DNA of 64,000 bases from Clostridium sp. (GCA_018377235.1 JAGZZT010000004.1:62001-126000); one strand, 5' to 3'; shown: positions 26,124 through 35,213, numbered from the stretch's first letter. Numbers and translations are program-made. The notes: a model not told the origin generated them from the letters alone.

Positions 26124-27049
26124 GCTGTAGTTAAATATAATCTGTCTGGAGCAAATTCATGTTCAAACTCTTTATAATTGGCAGTATATGAATCAAATCC
26201 AAGATAAATATAATAGTTCCCTTTCAAGTTACTAATATCAATACTGTGAACTCCTCTGGAAACTGTTCCAGAAAATTTAGCTGCATAATTATTCCCCTGT
26301 AAATTACTACTTTGGGATACACCAACAAATACAGGAATAGAATAGGTTCCTGAACTTGTTCTTTCAAATTTTAAATATTTGTATGGAGTTAAGTTAAAAG
26401 CTGTGTTAATTTTTGCACATCCTCCTGCGGTATAATTATTACCACGATAATTATAGTGTCGATCAATCTTTGGTGCATAACCATCTGAAGCATATGCGCT
26501 ATATGGTATTTGTCCGCTGGAAGTATCAGCCCAGGTAAGCGTCATACTGGGACCTTTAATGCTCCAAGAACTTCCAGTCCAAATATAATAAGTCTCCGGA
26601 ATTTCTCCTGCATAGGTTCCGGTAATACCCATTATCGACACATCCTTTTTAAGCTTGTCCGCCGTTAGCCCTGCCATCGAACAGATGTCGCTCCAGTTTA
26701 GGAATACCTGCGCATTTTCGTTGTAATATCCGCCCGGTACTTTCACCCACATCCGTTTGCCGGATGTATCATTTCCACGGCTGTTTCCTGTGCCGCCGTA
26801 GTTTCCTCGGTTTGTAATGACCGGCCCCTTCACATTGCCGGAGCCGTTATGAAATCCTGCTGGAATTGTGATGGAACCATTCATAGCTACGCTACCGGTC
26901 CAGCCTCCCCTATTGGCCATATTTCCTGTTAAAGGCTTACCATCTGCACCGATAATTACTTTCCCTTGGAGCACGTCTGCAGAAGTAGCTGTTACAGCAG
27001 TCAAATCTATTCCCTTTCCTCCACTTGGCTTCATCCAAATCCGTGCCAT
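26120..27049 (-). CDS. Tail-fibre/adhesin protein with switchable C-terminus
   Basis: The product is 309 residues. Residues 1-138 are constant: MARIWMKPSGGKGID, TSADVLQGKVIIGADGKPL, then a Gly/Asn-rich stretch and NWSDICSMAGLTADKLKKDV. The right inverted repeat encodes residues 139-146 (I-M-G-I-T-G-T-Y). Residues 147-309 are the present variable domain, rich in Tyr, Ser and Asn (KINTAFNLTPYKYLKFERTS, HSIDISNLKGNYYIYLGFDS), a likely beta-sandwich for surface binding. ATG 27049 overlaps the stop of the preceding gene. Confidence 0.88.
   Translation of the reverse strand: MARIWMKPSGGKGIDLTAVTATSADVLQGKVIIGADGKPLTGNMANRGGWTGSVAMNGSITIPAGFHNGSGNVKGPVITNRGNYGGTGNSRGNDTSGKRMWVKVPGGYYNENAQVFLNWSDICSMAGLTADKLKKDVSIMGITGTYAGEIPETYYIWTGSSWSIKGPSMTLTWADTSSGQIPYSAYASDGYAPKIDRHYNYRGNNYTAGGCAKINTAFNLTPYKYLKFERTSSGTYSIPVFVGVSQSSNLQGNNYAAKFSGTVSRGVHSIDISNLKGNYYIYLGFDSYTANYKEFEHEFAPDRLYLTTA
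26614..26637 (-). repeat. Right inverted repeat of invertible segment
   Basis: Reverse complement of the left copy with 23 of 24 identities. It lies within the fibre coding sequence at residues 139-146 and keeps the reading frame in both orientations. Confidence 0.85.
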
Positions 27050-27468
27050 TAAATCTTCCCCCTTAAAGCTACTGTAAGATTGATTTTGGGTTTTTCATAT
27101 ACCTTAAAAGTTGCAGTTCCATCCCCTGTTGTTCCTGTGCCAGATGAAAGAATTGAAAATGCAGCATTATATGCGTCAGCTGTTGCTTTGTCAGCTGTTT
27201 CTGACAACATACTGAATAATTCCATCTCTGTGCCAGCTTTCAATTCGGCAGCTTGTACAGTCTGTGTATAGGGAGGTGTACTTCCGCCCCAGCCAGAGCT
27301 CAAAAGTGTAATTGCTACATCTTTTTCTTCTCTATCCCATCGTTTTTTTTCTTCATTTGTTACAAACATATGCTGATTATCTTGTGTTATATTTTTTGCA
27401 TCAGCTCCAATATCTGCTTCTAACACTTCTCCAGAAGCGTTTTTGTGTTTGATTTTTTTTGTAATCAT
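27049..27468 (-). CDS. Tail-fibre associated protein
   Basis: The product is 139 residues from ATG 27468 (MITKKIKHKNASGEVLEADI), after CAGGAGG. It contains NITQDNQHMFVTNEEKKRWD, a segment seen at the start of many clostridial fibre proteins. No enzymatic motif is visible. The position between the fibre gene at 27.5-28.7 kb and the switchable adhesin suggests a fibre connector or assembly factor. Confidence 0.75.
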   Translation of the reverse strand: MITKKIKHKNASGEVLEADIGADAKNITQDNQHMFVTNEEKKRWDREEKDVAITLLSSGWGGSTPPYTQTVQAAELKAGTEMELFSMLSETADKATADAYNAAFSILSSGTGTTGDGTATFKVYEKPKINLTVALRGKI

Positions 27469-27526
27469 ACATCCTCCTGTCCACATCCCCTCCAATAATG
27501 AAGGGGATGTCGCTACTTTAAAAAGA

Positions 27527-28732
27527 TTAAATTAAAAAGCAAATAGAGCCGACAGGCGCAGAGAGCGGAAGATCGGACTGAAAATATATCTGCGGCATTG
27601 TGTCTATTTTTTTCTTATCTTCCGCACTCATCAAACCAGCTTTGTCTTGAGTGGCCTCACCATATGTCGTATCCTGCTCTGGGAGCCCAAGTTCTGTTAT
27701 GTCAGTTTTCTGCACGGGTTCTGCTGCGCTGATATGCCCCTGACTATCTACTGTAACTTTATAAAGCCCTGCCACCTTTTCTGTGTGAGTGGGATGTTTG
27801 TATACTTCAACTTCTTCATCATTAATCTTGATAAAGCCATTCTGTTCCGATTTCTCCGCTTTAGTGGCGTCTCTGCGAGCATGGGGTGACTGACTATGCT
27901 CATAGGCAGCCTTGCCCCGATCTCCGCGATAAGCTGTGCTGGAGGTTTCACCCAGTGCAAGGGAGGCGGAGATCTCCGCAAACTTGCTGCCGGACCAGCG
28001 GTACGTCTTATTCGTATCCGCAGTTACATAAATTTTCCCGGCTTCCCCAGCCGTGATCTCCGTTTTCTTGCTGCTGTCGCTGTACAGGCGGATTTTACTT
28101 TCCTCCGCATCCCAGTTAGACCAGCAGTCGATGACATCGTCCACATAGCTGGGGAGCTGGCTGGACGGAACCTTGCCAGAAGCGTCAAGCTCCGCCACAC
28201 CGCTTTTCGTTCCCTTTAAGGACGCGCTTAACTTCTTGTCTAACTCGGCCTTAACGATCTTATTCTGAAGCGGATTTACAGAACTGTCGGACAGCGCGCT
28301 GTCCACAACCGTCTTATTCGCCCCCTCGTCAATGCCGTCCAGCTTCTTCTTATCCTCCTTCGCCATCAGGCCGTCCGCTTCCCCGGTTGCCTTTCCATAG
28401 CTCTTCTCCGCCTTCCACTGGGCTTCCCCGTCCGCCTTCCAGCCTAAAATCTGGCCGGGCGCGCCTCCCGCCGGGATGTGCTTATACCCGGCTCCGGTCG
28501 GATGGGTGTAACCGGCTCCCTTCGACAGCTCATCCCATCCATCTCCATTGTACACATACAGCGTTTTCGTCTGCTTTACATACACCTTAAGACCGGGAGC
28601 CACCGCATGTTCTGTGACAAGGGCGTCCCTCTCCGATATGGTGTCCACCGATTCCCTGGCATCCAAAAGCGCCTCCGCCTGGAGCTTAAAACCGCTGGCA
28701 ACTGCAATTCCCTTCTTCTCTGCGAAACTCAT
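27527..28732 (-). CDS. Phage tail-fibre protein
   Basis: The product is 401 residues. It has repeated collar-like blocks such as GKATGEADGLMAKEDKKKLD and TYGEATQDKAGLMSAEDKKKID, spaced along an elongated chain, plus SKGAGYTHPTGAGYKH. These are typical of clostridial side tail fibres. The start has AGGAGG at a good distance. The C-terminal PVGSICFLI is a common fibre ending. It probably forms a trimeric fibre with the next genes. Confidence 0.85.
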   Translation of the reverse strand: MSFAEKKGIAVASGFKLQAEALLDARESVDTISERDALVTEHAVAPGLKVYVKQTKTLYVYNGDGWDELSKGAGYTHPTGAGYKHIPAGGAPGQILGWKADGEAQWKAEKSYGKATGEADGLMAKEDKKKLDGIDEGANKTVVDSALSDSSVNPLQNKIVKAELDKKLSASLKGTKSGVAELDASGKVPSSQLPSYVDDVIDCWSNWDAEESKIRLYSDSSKKTEITAGEAGKIYVTADTNKTYRWSGSKFAEISASLALGETSSTAYRGDRGKAAYEHSQSPHARRDATKAEKSEQNGFIKINDEEVEVYKHPTHTEKVAGLYKVTVDSQGHISAAEPVQKTDITELGLPEQDTTYGEATQDKAGLMSAEDKKKIDTMPQIYFQSDLPLSAPVGSICFLI

Positions 28733-28751
28733 AGCGCAAACCTCCTATCAA

Positions 28752-29858
28752 TTAATAATTAAACGTCATCTTGAAATTGGACACCGTAGAGGCGCTGTTG
28801 GTGTACACATAGTACTCCACATCGTCTACCGTCACCTCAGCCCTCGCAAAGGTGCTGGTCACATCAAAGCTGTTGGCGTCCAGAATCTTTGACAGGGCCC
28901 CATAGGACTTCGGATAGGCAAAGAGCATCTTCTCGTTATTGCAGGTGTACGCAAAGCTCTTGTTCCCCTTTGCCGTAACAGATTTCGTTGTCCCCTTCAC
29001 CAATGCCTCATTAATCTGCGCCCCGGCGGCCACCGCGCCGTAGTAGTACGGGCTCACAAAGGAAAAATACCCGGTGCCTGCTGTCACCGTCTTGCTGTCG
29101 CTGTCCGTTACCCTGACCTTAAGCTGCTTATTTGACGTCACCGTCAGCTCCTTTGAAAGTGCCACCGTGTTCTCCCCGGCCTGGATACCGTCCGTCTTAG
29201 TACCCAGCACAGACTCCCCGTCCAGCACCTCAATCTTTGTGATCGACGCACTTCCCAGCGTAATGCTCACCGTCACCGCCGTCACCTTCTGGCTACTGCC
29301 AATCTCAAAAGTTCCTCCGTTCACCGGGGAGGCAGAAGCCGTCAACACAGGCGCCACATAAGCGTGCAAGAGCTTGTCAATCACATCGATCACCTCGGCC
29401 CCGGAAGCGTCCGGCTTCCAGCCCTTCGGAATTCCTCCCACCGCCACCGTAGACGGCGTCTGGTTCTTATATTTCGTATCGTTCACCGTCGCCCCGGCGG
29501 CCACCCTGTCTAGCTTCTTTTTATCCTCCTTCGACATAAAACCGGGCGCTCCCTGCGTTGCATCCGCATGGGTGTGATTCTTTTCCGCCTTGTTTCCAAT
29601 CGCCTGGTTCAGAGCCTGCGATACCTCCTCGTGGGCCGCAATATAGTCCGCAATCTCCTTCAGGGTGTCGTAAGTCCCCGGCGCGCCGCCGATCAGTTCG
29701 TCAATCTTTGCGTTGACATAATCGACGATCGTTTTCTCCTCTTCATCCCCGTCGCTCATAAGCACCGCGTCCGCCACGGTTTTCTGGAACCACTTCTCCC
29801 ATACCGGATCATCCGCCGTCCCCACGTTCCGATAGGTAAATACTCTTTCTTTTGCCAT
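28752..29858 (-). CDS. Phage tail-fibre protein with beta-rich C-terminus
   Basis: The product is 368 residues from ATG 29858 (MAKERVFTYRNVGTADDPVW). Residues about 40-120 show IGGAPGTYDTLKEIADYIAA and the block GAPGFMSKEDKKKLDRVAAG, both frequent in fibre proteins. Residues 170-290 form a beta-rich Ig-like region (PVLTASASPVNGGTFEIGSS). The C-terminus contains FAYPKSYGALSKILDANSFD, seen in phage base fibre proteins. It shares the KEDKKKLD block with the next fibre gene. Confidence 0.85.
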   Translation of the reverse strand: MAKERVFTYRNVGTADDPVWEKWFQKTVADAVLMSDGDEEEKTIVDYVNAKIDELIGGAPGTYDTLKEIADYIAAHEEVSQALNQAIGNKAEKNHTHADATQGAPGFMSKEDKKKLDRVAAGATVNDTKYKNQTPSTVAVGGIPKGWKPDASGAEVIDVIDKLLHAYVAPVLTASASPVNGGTFEIGSSQKVTAVTVSITLGSASITKIEVLDGESVLGTKTDGIQAGENTVALSKELTVTSNKQLKVRVTDSDSKTVTAGTGYFSFVSPYYYGAVAAGAQINEALVKGTTKSVTAKGNKSFAYTCNNEKMLFAYPKSYGALSKILDANSFDVTSTFARAEVTVDDVEYYVYTNSASTVSNFKMTFNY

Positions 29859-29877
29859 TTTTCTCATCCTTTCTTTT

Positions 29878-30312
29878 CTATGATATTTTTGCAAAAAAAT
29901 CAGCGTCTGAAGCAGGTTGTTCAGACACTGATAATTTCCCTTCTGTGATTTCTAATTTTTCCACTTCTTCTGGAGATGCGCGGATATCAGTCTGGTTTTT
30001 TGTTATCTGCCCCCATAATTCACTATTTTCAGGCGCATCTCCTCCAAATTCAATATTACTGAAAAGTGCTCCTTCGAACTTCTGTGGTCTTGGCATCCTA
30101 TCCACTACAAACAAAGTATCATTATTGCTAAGTTCTGTATTTTCCTCTCCAATTAGAACATTTCCTGTTCGAATATCTATGGCAGCAAAATTTTCCAATA
30201 TTTGGGAAAATAACGCATTGAATAAATCAGCATGCGCCCGATCTGTCGTTTCTAGCATACGCATCTTCAGGTTCCATACTGGATTATCTGGTATAGTAAA
30301 ATCCCCCATCAC
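29878..30312 (-). CDS. Phage tail protein of unknown function
   Basis: The product is 144 residues. The N-terminal part WNLKMRMLETTDRAHADLFN and NALFSQILENFAAIDIR suits a helical connector, and the acidic C-terminal part SPEEVEKLEITEGKLS resembles fibre-linked segments. No family was recognised beyond location between the P2 gpH-like and fibre genes. Either ATG 30312 or 30309 may serve. Confidence 0.7.
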   Translation of the reverse strand: MMGDFTIPDNPVWNLKMRMLETTDRAHADLFNALFSQILENFAAIDIRTGNVLIGEENTELSNNDTLFVVDRMPRPQKFEGALFSNIEFGGDAPENSELWGQITKNQTDIRASPEEVEKLEITEGKLSVSEQPASDADFFAKIS

Positions 30313-30320
30313 AATCCTCC

Positions 30321-30704
30321 TTAAAAAACTTCGTCCATATCAAATATAAATTCCATATCCTCATCTTTCCTTTTTGGGAGAAATGTTTTAATGGCTACCA
30401 GATCGTTTTCTTCATCATACAAGCCTAGCTCCGAAATACTCTGGTTACTCAATTCCGGCTTTTCCAACCTCGCTGTATAACGGCAGGTGGTTTGCGTTTC
30501 GTCTGTATAACTGTGCTTTTCAATTTCCTTTCGGAGCAGTTCGGAATATAGGATGTTTTCTCTCCCTGTCGGTTCTCTTACTATTCCTTCTTCGGAAAGG
30601 CCTCCATTCCCAAAAGCCATATATAAAATTTTAGGTAAACAATAATCGCCCGCATGTGCCGTGCAAAGTTTTTTCCTTCCCGTTTCAGTAACAATTCCTT
30701 TCAT
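30321..30704 (-). CDS. Tail-collar fibre N-terminal protein (gpH-like)
   Basis: The product is 127 residues. The start MKGIVTETGRKKLCTAHAGD and KILYMAFGNGG is typical of the N-terminal domain of P2 gpH-like fibres that attach to the baseplate; the domain here ends before any fibre shaft. It follows gpI, as in P2-like phages, and later genes supply shafts and tips. Confidence 0.82.
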   Translation of the reverse strand: MKGIVTETGRKKLCTAHAGDYCLPKILYMAFGNGGLSEEGIVREPTGRENILYSELLRKEIEKHSYTDETQTTCRYTARLEKPELSNQSISELGLYDEENDLVAIKTFLPKRKDEDMEFIFDMDEVF

Positions 30705-30716
30705 GCTTACGCCTCC

Positions 30717-31526
30717 TTATGGATAATATATGATTTCTGCATCCATCTTTTTTTCTCCATCCAGCAAATAAGTTCCATCCAGATACCAAAGATCTTTTTC
30801 TACTGTTAAGCCCCCCTCTATTTTTTTGCAATACTCTATTTCACTGATGAGTGTTAAATCAACCGGATACAATTCCGGCTGTTCTTCATCTTTATATCCA
30901 TGGAGGTTATATGCACCATCTAACAGCCAGGTACCATCCAATTTCAAATAAGCCCAATTGTGACGCGGGTAAAATTCAGAAATAAACCCTAATTGACCAT
31001 AAATTTCAATCTTATGTTTTACCTCTGTCTGATATCGAAAAATTAATGACTCCAGCCAAGAGCGGATATTTTTGTAAGCAGAAATCTGGTTTCTGACTCT
31101 CTCTCCATCGGATGGCTCAATCAAATCTTCCTCACCAATTTTGACATAGGCGTTGAAAAAATAGGGGGCTCCCCCGTATTGGAACCACTCTTCTATCGCT
31201 CCTCCTTGATATAAAGTTCCCAAATACTCAGTTAAAACAGATCCTGTTCCGCCTCTTAAATACCAGGCAAGCGTCTGTTCTACCATTTTTTCCCGCCGGT
31301 CCCTTCGATCCTCTGGATTGTAATACTGTGTTCGAAGTTCAACAGCCAGTAAATTTAATATTTCATCCGGAAGCTCTGGGATAGCTGCATATACAGATGC
31401 TGCTCTGCTGTATGTCTGAAGCTTCTGCAGGCCCTCCTTTACAGCTACACTAAGCGCCTCTGTCTGTACCTGTTCCAAATGATCCGGAAGAACAGATAAT
31501 AAGTCAGCCTCTCTGAAATTAATCAT
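30717..31526 (-). CDS. Baseplate tail protein I (P2 gpI-like)
   Basis: The product is 269 residues from ATG 31526 (MINFREADLLSVLPDHLEQ), better placed after GGAGG than ATG 31541. It shows the gpI start (LLSVLPDHL), IPELPDEILNLLAVELRTQYY and TLAWYLRGGTGSVLTEYLG, characteristic of the family. The C-terminus has repeats (LDGTWLLDGAYNL, LDGTYLLDGEKKM). gpI joins gpJ at the baseplate edge. Confidence 0.87.
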   Translation of the reverse strand: MINFREADLLSVLPDHLEQVQTEALSVAVKEGLQKLQTYSRAASVYAAIPELPDEILNLLAVELRTQYYNPEDRRDRREKMVEQTLAWYLRGGTGSVLTEYLGTLYQGGAIEEWFQYGGAPYFFNAYVKIGEEDLIEPSDGERVRNQISAYKNIRSWLESLIFRYQTEVKHKIEIYGQLGFISEFYPRHNWAYLKLDGTWLLDGAYNLHGYKDEEQPELYPVDLTLISEIEYCKKIEGGLTVEKDLWYLDGTYLLDGEKKMDAEIIYYP

Positions 31527-32673
31527 CCTGAAGTCCTCCATAAACCAGATTGACTCTTTCTTTTTTCGCTACTTTCGCGCCTGTAACCTCTGTAAAAGCC
31601 GGGCTCCGGATCTCCGCCCATTTAACGCCTGCCTGCATCAGCTCATACATCAGCCTGGAGGGGTTAATATCTCTTGCGATAGCTGACTGCTGCCAGGTAA
31701 TATAGGACTGGCACGCGCTCTCTGCTTTCTTTTTTATTTCCTCTGCCATATCACGGTCCGAGGTTTTTATGTAATAGGTCACATCAATCTGATATTTTAT
31801 CTCCTCTGGAGCCTTTACTTTGACCAAATCAGTCAACGGCCTTCGGCTGTCATCTGATAAATACTGTTCCAGCTCTTTCAGGAATCCTTCATCCGGCAGC
31901 TTTCCGTCCTGCATCATCACATAAATATCTACCTCTCCCGGATTCTCCGAGTAGATTTTGCAGTCTAAAATTTCACTGCTTTTCGTCATTACCCAGTAGC
32001 GGTAAGCATCCTCTGGCCCGGCAGTCGAATAAGAAGAGGGGGACAAATAGATTCGTTCTGCCAATGATTCATCATTTTCTCTATCTTCTCCCCCTGCAGT
32101 TGTCGTTGTGTTCGTTACCGTGCCAATGTAATTGACTGGATCTACCAGTGTGTGGAGTTCTCCAGGTAAAAATCCGTTTCCCCCCTCTCCAGGTGTGAGA
32201 CAAGCCGCCGGGATCTCCACAGACATTTCTCCAGCTGAAATCTCTCCATATTCCTCTGTTGCGAAGAATAAATCCCGTCCCTTCACTCGCGTTCCTTTCG
32301 GGATTCCGATGACTTGCTGCTGCGCTGCTGATAACGTAAAGCGCAGAACCGTTTCGGCCTGTTTAGCCGGATTACGCTCTACCTTTTTTAAGGCCGCTAG
32401 ATTATCCAGGAACTCTCCGCTGCTGTATTTTAAAAGCCCCATTTTTCCGGCTTTGTCAATATACTGCATTCCCTGATACAGAAGAACGGAACAGCTGTAC
32501 AGAATCAATCGGATCGGATCTGCTTCCGGAAGTTCTGCTTCCTTTCCTGTCAGCTCTCTGTAGCGTTCCTGATATGTCTTCAGAAGGTCAGATAAAAAGG
32601 CCTCAAACGAAATGCCCTCAATAAATGAAATCTCTGGATATTGTTCCAGGCGTTCTTTTACCGTCGTGCTCAT
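31519..32673 (-). CDS. Baseplate assembly protein J (P2 gpJ-like)
   Basis: The product is 384 residues. The N-terminal FIEGISFEAFLSDLLKTYQE, the central GTRVKGRDLFFATEEY, PGEGGNGFLPGELHTLV and the C-terminal block with YRYWVMTKSSEILDCKIYSE and EVDIYVMMQDG mark the gpJ/Mu gp47 family. It is the wedge component of the contractile-tail baseplate. AAGGAGGAGGG precedes the ATG. It overlaps gpI by eight bases. Confidence 0.92.
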   Translation of the reverse strand: MSTTVKERLEQYPEISFIEGISFEAFLSDLLKTYQERYRELTGKEAELPEADPIRLILYSCSVLLYQGMQYIDKAGKMGLLKYSSGEFLDNLAALKKVERNPAKQAETVLRFTLSAAQQQVIGIPKGTRVKGRDLFFATEEYGEISAGEMSVEIPAACLTPGEGGNGFLPGELHTLVDPVNYIGTVTNTTTTAGGEDRENDESLAERIYLSPSSYSTAGPEDAYRYWVMTKSSEILDCKIYSENPGEVDIYVMMQDGKLPDEGFLKELEQYLSDDSRRPLTDLVKVKAPEEIKYQIDVTYYIKTSDRDMAEEIKKKAESACQSYITWQQSAIARDINPSRLMYELMQAGVKWAEIRSPAFTEVTGAKVAKKERVNLVYGGLQDD

Positions 32674-32948
32674 TCCCTCCTCCTTTCACATTCAATCACC
32701 GCTGTCATAAGTCCTGATGGATCCGCCTGGAATGAAGCTTTTCGGATCCGAACATCCGGAATATAGAGTTCTGCTTTTTTTAATACTTCCTGATAAAATA
32801 AGCTCTCTGCCACCTCTGGAAGCTCATCCAGGCAGTCCCAGCTGATTCCAAAATCTCTGTCCACCGGCACAGAGCCGGCCCGTGTCTCCAGAAGCGTCTG
32901 CATCTGACTCTTTAATGACGCATCTCCTGTCTGTACTATAATTTTCAT
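32670..32948 (-). CDS. Baseplate wedge protein, gp25/gpW-like
   Basis: The product is 92 residues. The layout, with PVDRDFGISWDCLDELPEVA and a C-terminal YIPDVRIRKASFQAD, is that of the gp25-like lysozyme-fold wedge proteins lacking a lysozyme site. It overlaps the next gene (gpJ) by four bases. It would link tube and wedge in the baseplate. Confidence 0.82.
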   Translation of the reverse strand: MKIIVQTGDASLKSQMQTLLETRAGSVPVDRDFGISWDCLDELPEVAESLFYQEVLKKAELYIPDVRIRKASFQADPSGLMTAVIECERRRE

Positions 32949-32959
32949 GCAGTGCCCTC

Positions 32960-33355
32960 CTATACATATTCCTGAAGCGTTAACTCCGCTGTTGCCCGGA
33001 GCAGTTCGCCTTTGTTGAGGATCTTGTCCCAGGCTTCAGAGCTTTTTACGAGTACCCACCGTCCAGAGCCCACCTGTCTCTGGCCAATGATCAGATACTC
33101 TGCTGTCCCCCGTTCTGCCATTTCCTCCATTTTTTCCAACAAATCCCTAGGCGAAACTCCAAGACCTGCATCTAAGAAAACCGTGAATGTAATTTTCTGT
33201 AGCTCCGGCCCACCAAAGGATACCAGAGGCTTCTGGCCGATTCGCTCCATTTGATTCCATTTTCCCGACAGCTCCCGTTTCATATTTTGAAATATCAGCG
33301 CTTCCCTATCACTGATTTTAAATCGGATTTTTCCAAATGTGCCTATCTTTGCCAT
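32960..33355 (-). CDS. Tail protein U (P2 gpU-like)
   Basis: The product is 131 residues. KIGTFGKIRFKISDREALIF and LSGKWNQMERIGQKPLVSFG, then ITFTVFLDAGLGVSPRDLLE, are clear features of the P2 gpU family. gpU works with gpX and gpD at the baseplate and tube tip. It abuts gpV. Confidence 0.88.
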   Translation of the reverse strand: MAKIGTFGKIRFKISDREALIFQNMKRELSGKWNQMERIGQKPLVSFGGPELQKITFTVFLDAGLGVSPRDLLEKMEEMAERGTAEYLIIGQRQVGSGRWVLVKSSEAWDKILNKGELLRATAELTLQEYV

Positions 33356-33765
33356 TATAAAGAATCCACCTTTCTTTTCATTGCAAGAAGTTCCGAAACA
33401 GAGATGGCGCCAGAACTGTCTTCCAGAACAAGAGAAGCTGCATGAATCCGCAGCATTCCGGCGGCCGCCTCCAAGAAAGATGCCCCTTCTTTTTGGAATT
33501 CTTTATAATATACGTCTGCTCCGCCTTTTGGGGGAGCCATGGTCTGGTTCCAGAATTTTCCCATGGCAATTCCCATACTGCTGTCATTGGACAGATGGAC
33601 CACCAATACCAAATCCCCGACGTCTGGCATTTGGTATTCCTTCCCGAATCCGCAAAACACAGGAAGCTCCGCTGTACTTTTATCACTTTTGTCTGGATAA
33701 ACTACGCGGACCGTTCCAGCCGTATAATTGACGGAAGATACTTTTCCTACTCTGATTTCATTCAT
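33355..33765 (-). CDS. Baseplate assembly protein V (spike, gpV-like)
   Basis: The product is 136 residues from ATG 33765 (MNEIRVGKVSSVNYTAGTVR), chosen for AGGAGG spacing. It has an OB-fold-like N-terminus (VRVVYPDKSDKSTAELPVF) and PDVGDLVLVVHLSND. A Pro/Gly-rich middle follows. It is the membrane-puncturing spike base of the contractile tail, shorter than P2 gpV. Confidence 0.85.
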   Translation of the reverse strand: MNEIRVGKVSSVNYTAGTVRVVYPDKSDKSTAELPVFCGFGKEYQMPDVGDLVLVVHLSNDSSMGIAMGKFWNQTMAPPKGGADVYYKEFQKEGASFLEAAAGMLRIHAASLVLEDSSGAISVSELLAMKRKVDSL

Positions 33766-33777
33766 GCTCTCCACCTC

Positions 33778-35013
33778 CTACGGAATGGTCAATTCAGTCC
33801 CTGGATAAATCCAATATCCTCCATTAGAACTTTGTTTACCTCTTCGTTTTGCCTCGGCTTCAATATTATCGCGGTTTGCATCGTAAATGACTGTGTACTT
33901 GGTTCCGCTGCCATAATAAGTCTTTGCTAAATCCCAGAGTGTATCGCCGCGTTTTACAATGTAGTCTCTTTCCTGTCCCCCTGAAGCCTCTTCAGCCGCC
34001 TCTTCTGTCCGTACCTCTCCCTTTATCCGGTAAAGGCTCAACCCCTGTTCATATTCTCCGCCGGAAGAAATCCGATGCAGAACCTTTGACACAAAATAAA
34101 TCCCATCTATTTTTCCGAATCCCGTCAGCTGTACAGTTTGGGAAGCTGCAAGGGTTAGCGATATATCTGGCCAGAGGGACAATTCCGCGGTGATCTCCTT
34201 GCGGTTTGCGTTCCTCATGGCATTCCTTCCAATCCGTTCCGCATCTGCGATGCTTTCCGCCTTCTGATTTACGTTGAGAACTCTTCCTTCTGCCCCTACA
34301 AAAGCCTCCAGAGTTTCATTCTTCTGCGGATCCGAGTAGGATACCTTAGCCCCTGTATAGGTTCCCTGGATGCTGCCTTTATAACTCCACTTTCGTGTCA
34401 TTTTCGGCCATATGGCTACCGCCGGCGCTCTTGACTCATATTCTTCATACGACCAGATTACCAGCTGGGAAGCGTATACCTTAATCCCTAAACCATATTG
34501 ATTACACAATCCTTTCAGGTAAACGCTGTCCGTTTTTTCGTTTTGCTCCTCCCGCTCTAGGGTAATATCCTGAGCCGTGTCGTAGACAAGAGCCAGACCA
34601 TAACGCCTGGCAATCTCAGAAGCGATCTGGCGGATTGTTACTTTCTCCCAGGTCTGTGTTCGTTCTGTCTCTTTAAAATCCCGGTTCACCGGAGATGATA
34701 CTCCTTCGATGTCTATTTTCTGCGGAGGAGCCTGAATCCGGTAAGAATCCACCACAAACTCCCCGCAGCGGATTTCTTTTTTCTCTCCTTCATATCTCCA
34801 GTTTTCTAATACGATACCAGCTCGGATCTTATCTCCATTTTCCGGCATCCAGGCTCCAGACCACTTTTCTTCTCTGTCGTTTAGGGTCAAAGAAATCGAA
34901 TCCGACTCTTCTGTAGAATCCGCGAAGGAAAAGTCCGCTAAAACGCTGGAAATATCCACGTTGGCATCCACTCCGTTATACAGAATATCTGTTCTTATTC
35001 TTCGCGTTTTCAT
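33778..35013 (-). CDS. Late control/baseplate hub protein D with LysM-type C-terminus
   Basis: The product is 411 residues. The hub portion (residues 1-330) has FSFADSTEESDSISLTLNDR and WEKVTIRQIASEIARRYGLA, the P2 gpD/gp27-like pattern. Residues about 348-408 form a LysM domain: YIVKRGDTLWDLAKTYYG and IYPGTELTIP. Hub proteins with LysM are common in Firmicute myophages. It overlaps gpX by four bases. Confidence 0.9.
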   Translation of the reverse strand: MKTRRIRTDILYNGVDANVDISSVLADFSFADSTEESDSISLTLNDREEKWSGAWMPENGDKIRAGIVLENWRYEGEKKEIRCGEFVVDSYRIQAPPQKIDIEGVSSPVNRDFKETERTQTWEKVTIRQIASEIARRYGLALVYDTAQDITLEREEQNEKTDSVYLKGLCNQYGLGIKVYASQLVIWSYEEYESRAPAVAIWPKMTRKWSYKGSIQGTYTGAKVSYSDPQKNETLEAFVGAEGRVLNVNQKAESIADAERIGRNAMRNANRKEITAELSLWPDISLTLAASQTVQLTGFGKIDGIYFVSKVLHRISSGGEYEQGLSLYRIKGEVRTEEAAEEASGGQERDYIVKRGDTLWDLAKTYYGSGTKYTVIYDANRDNIEAEAKRRGKQSSNGGYWIYPGTELTIP

Positions 35014-35213
35014 TTATTCCTCCATTCCGGCCATCCCTGCTGTTCCTCGTCTGGAAGCTCTGGGATATCAACCAGCACACCAGCTGGAAAAACCACATAG
35101 TCCAGCAAGGAAAAATTGTTCATCATCAGAATATCCAGCTTTTTTTCATCCCCATATTGTTTTTTAGCAATTAAATCCCAGGTATCCCCCTGAACAGTTC
35201 TGTACTGCTTCAT
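35010..35213 (-). CDS. Tail protein X, LysM-like
   Basis: The product is 67 residues. QGDTWDLIAKKQYGDEKKLD and VFPAGVLVDIPELP form a short LysM-type fold as in P2 gpX. It binds near the hub. AGGAG precedes the ATG. The next 90 bases on the right carry a minus-strand leader with a hairpin. Confidence 0.88.
   Translation of the reverse strand: MKQYRTVQGDTWDLIAKKQYGDEKKLDILMMNNFSLLDYVVFPAGVLVDIPELPDEEQQGWPEWRNK

Larger units (their letters stand above)
25684..26637. other. Invertible DNA segment of the tail-fibre locus
   Basis: A 954-bp segment is bounded by 24-bp inverted repeats with one mismatch (25699 T against complement of 26622). Two genes meet tail to tail inside it, sharing CTTAAG at 26119-26124 for both stop codons. 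The minus-strand one is joined in frame to the constant fibre N-terminus. The plus-strand one has no N-terminal part and an in-frame stop just outside the repeat (25677). Inversion would place the second C-terminus onto the constant part in frame. The segment is markedly AT-richer than its neighbours. Confidence 0.85.
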
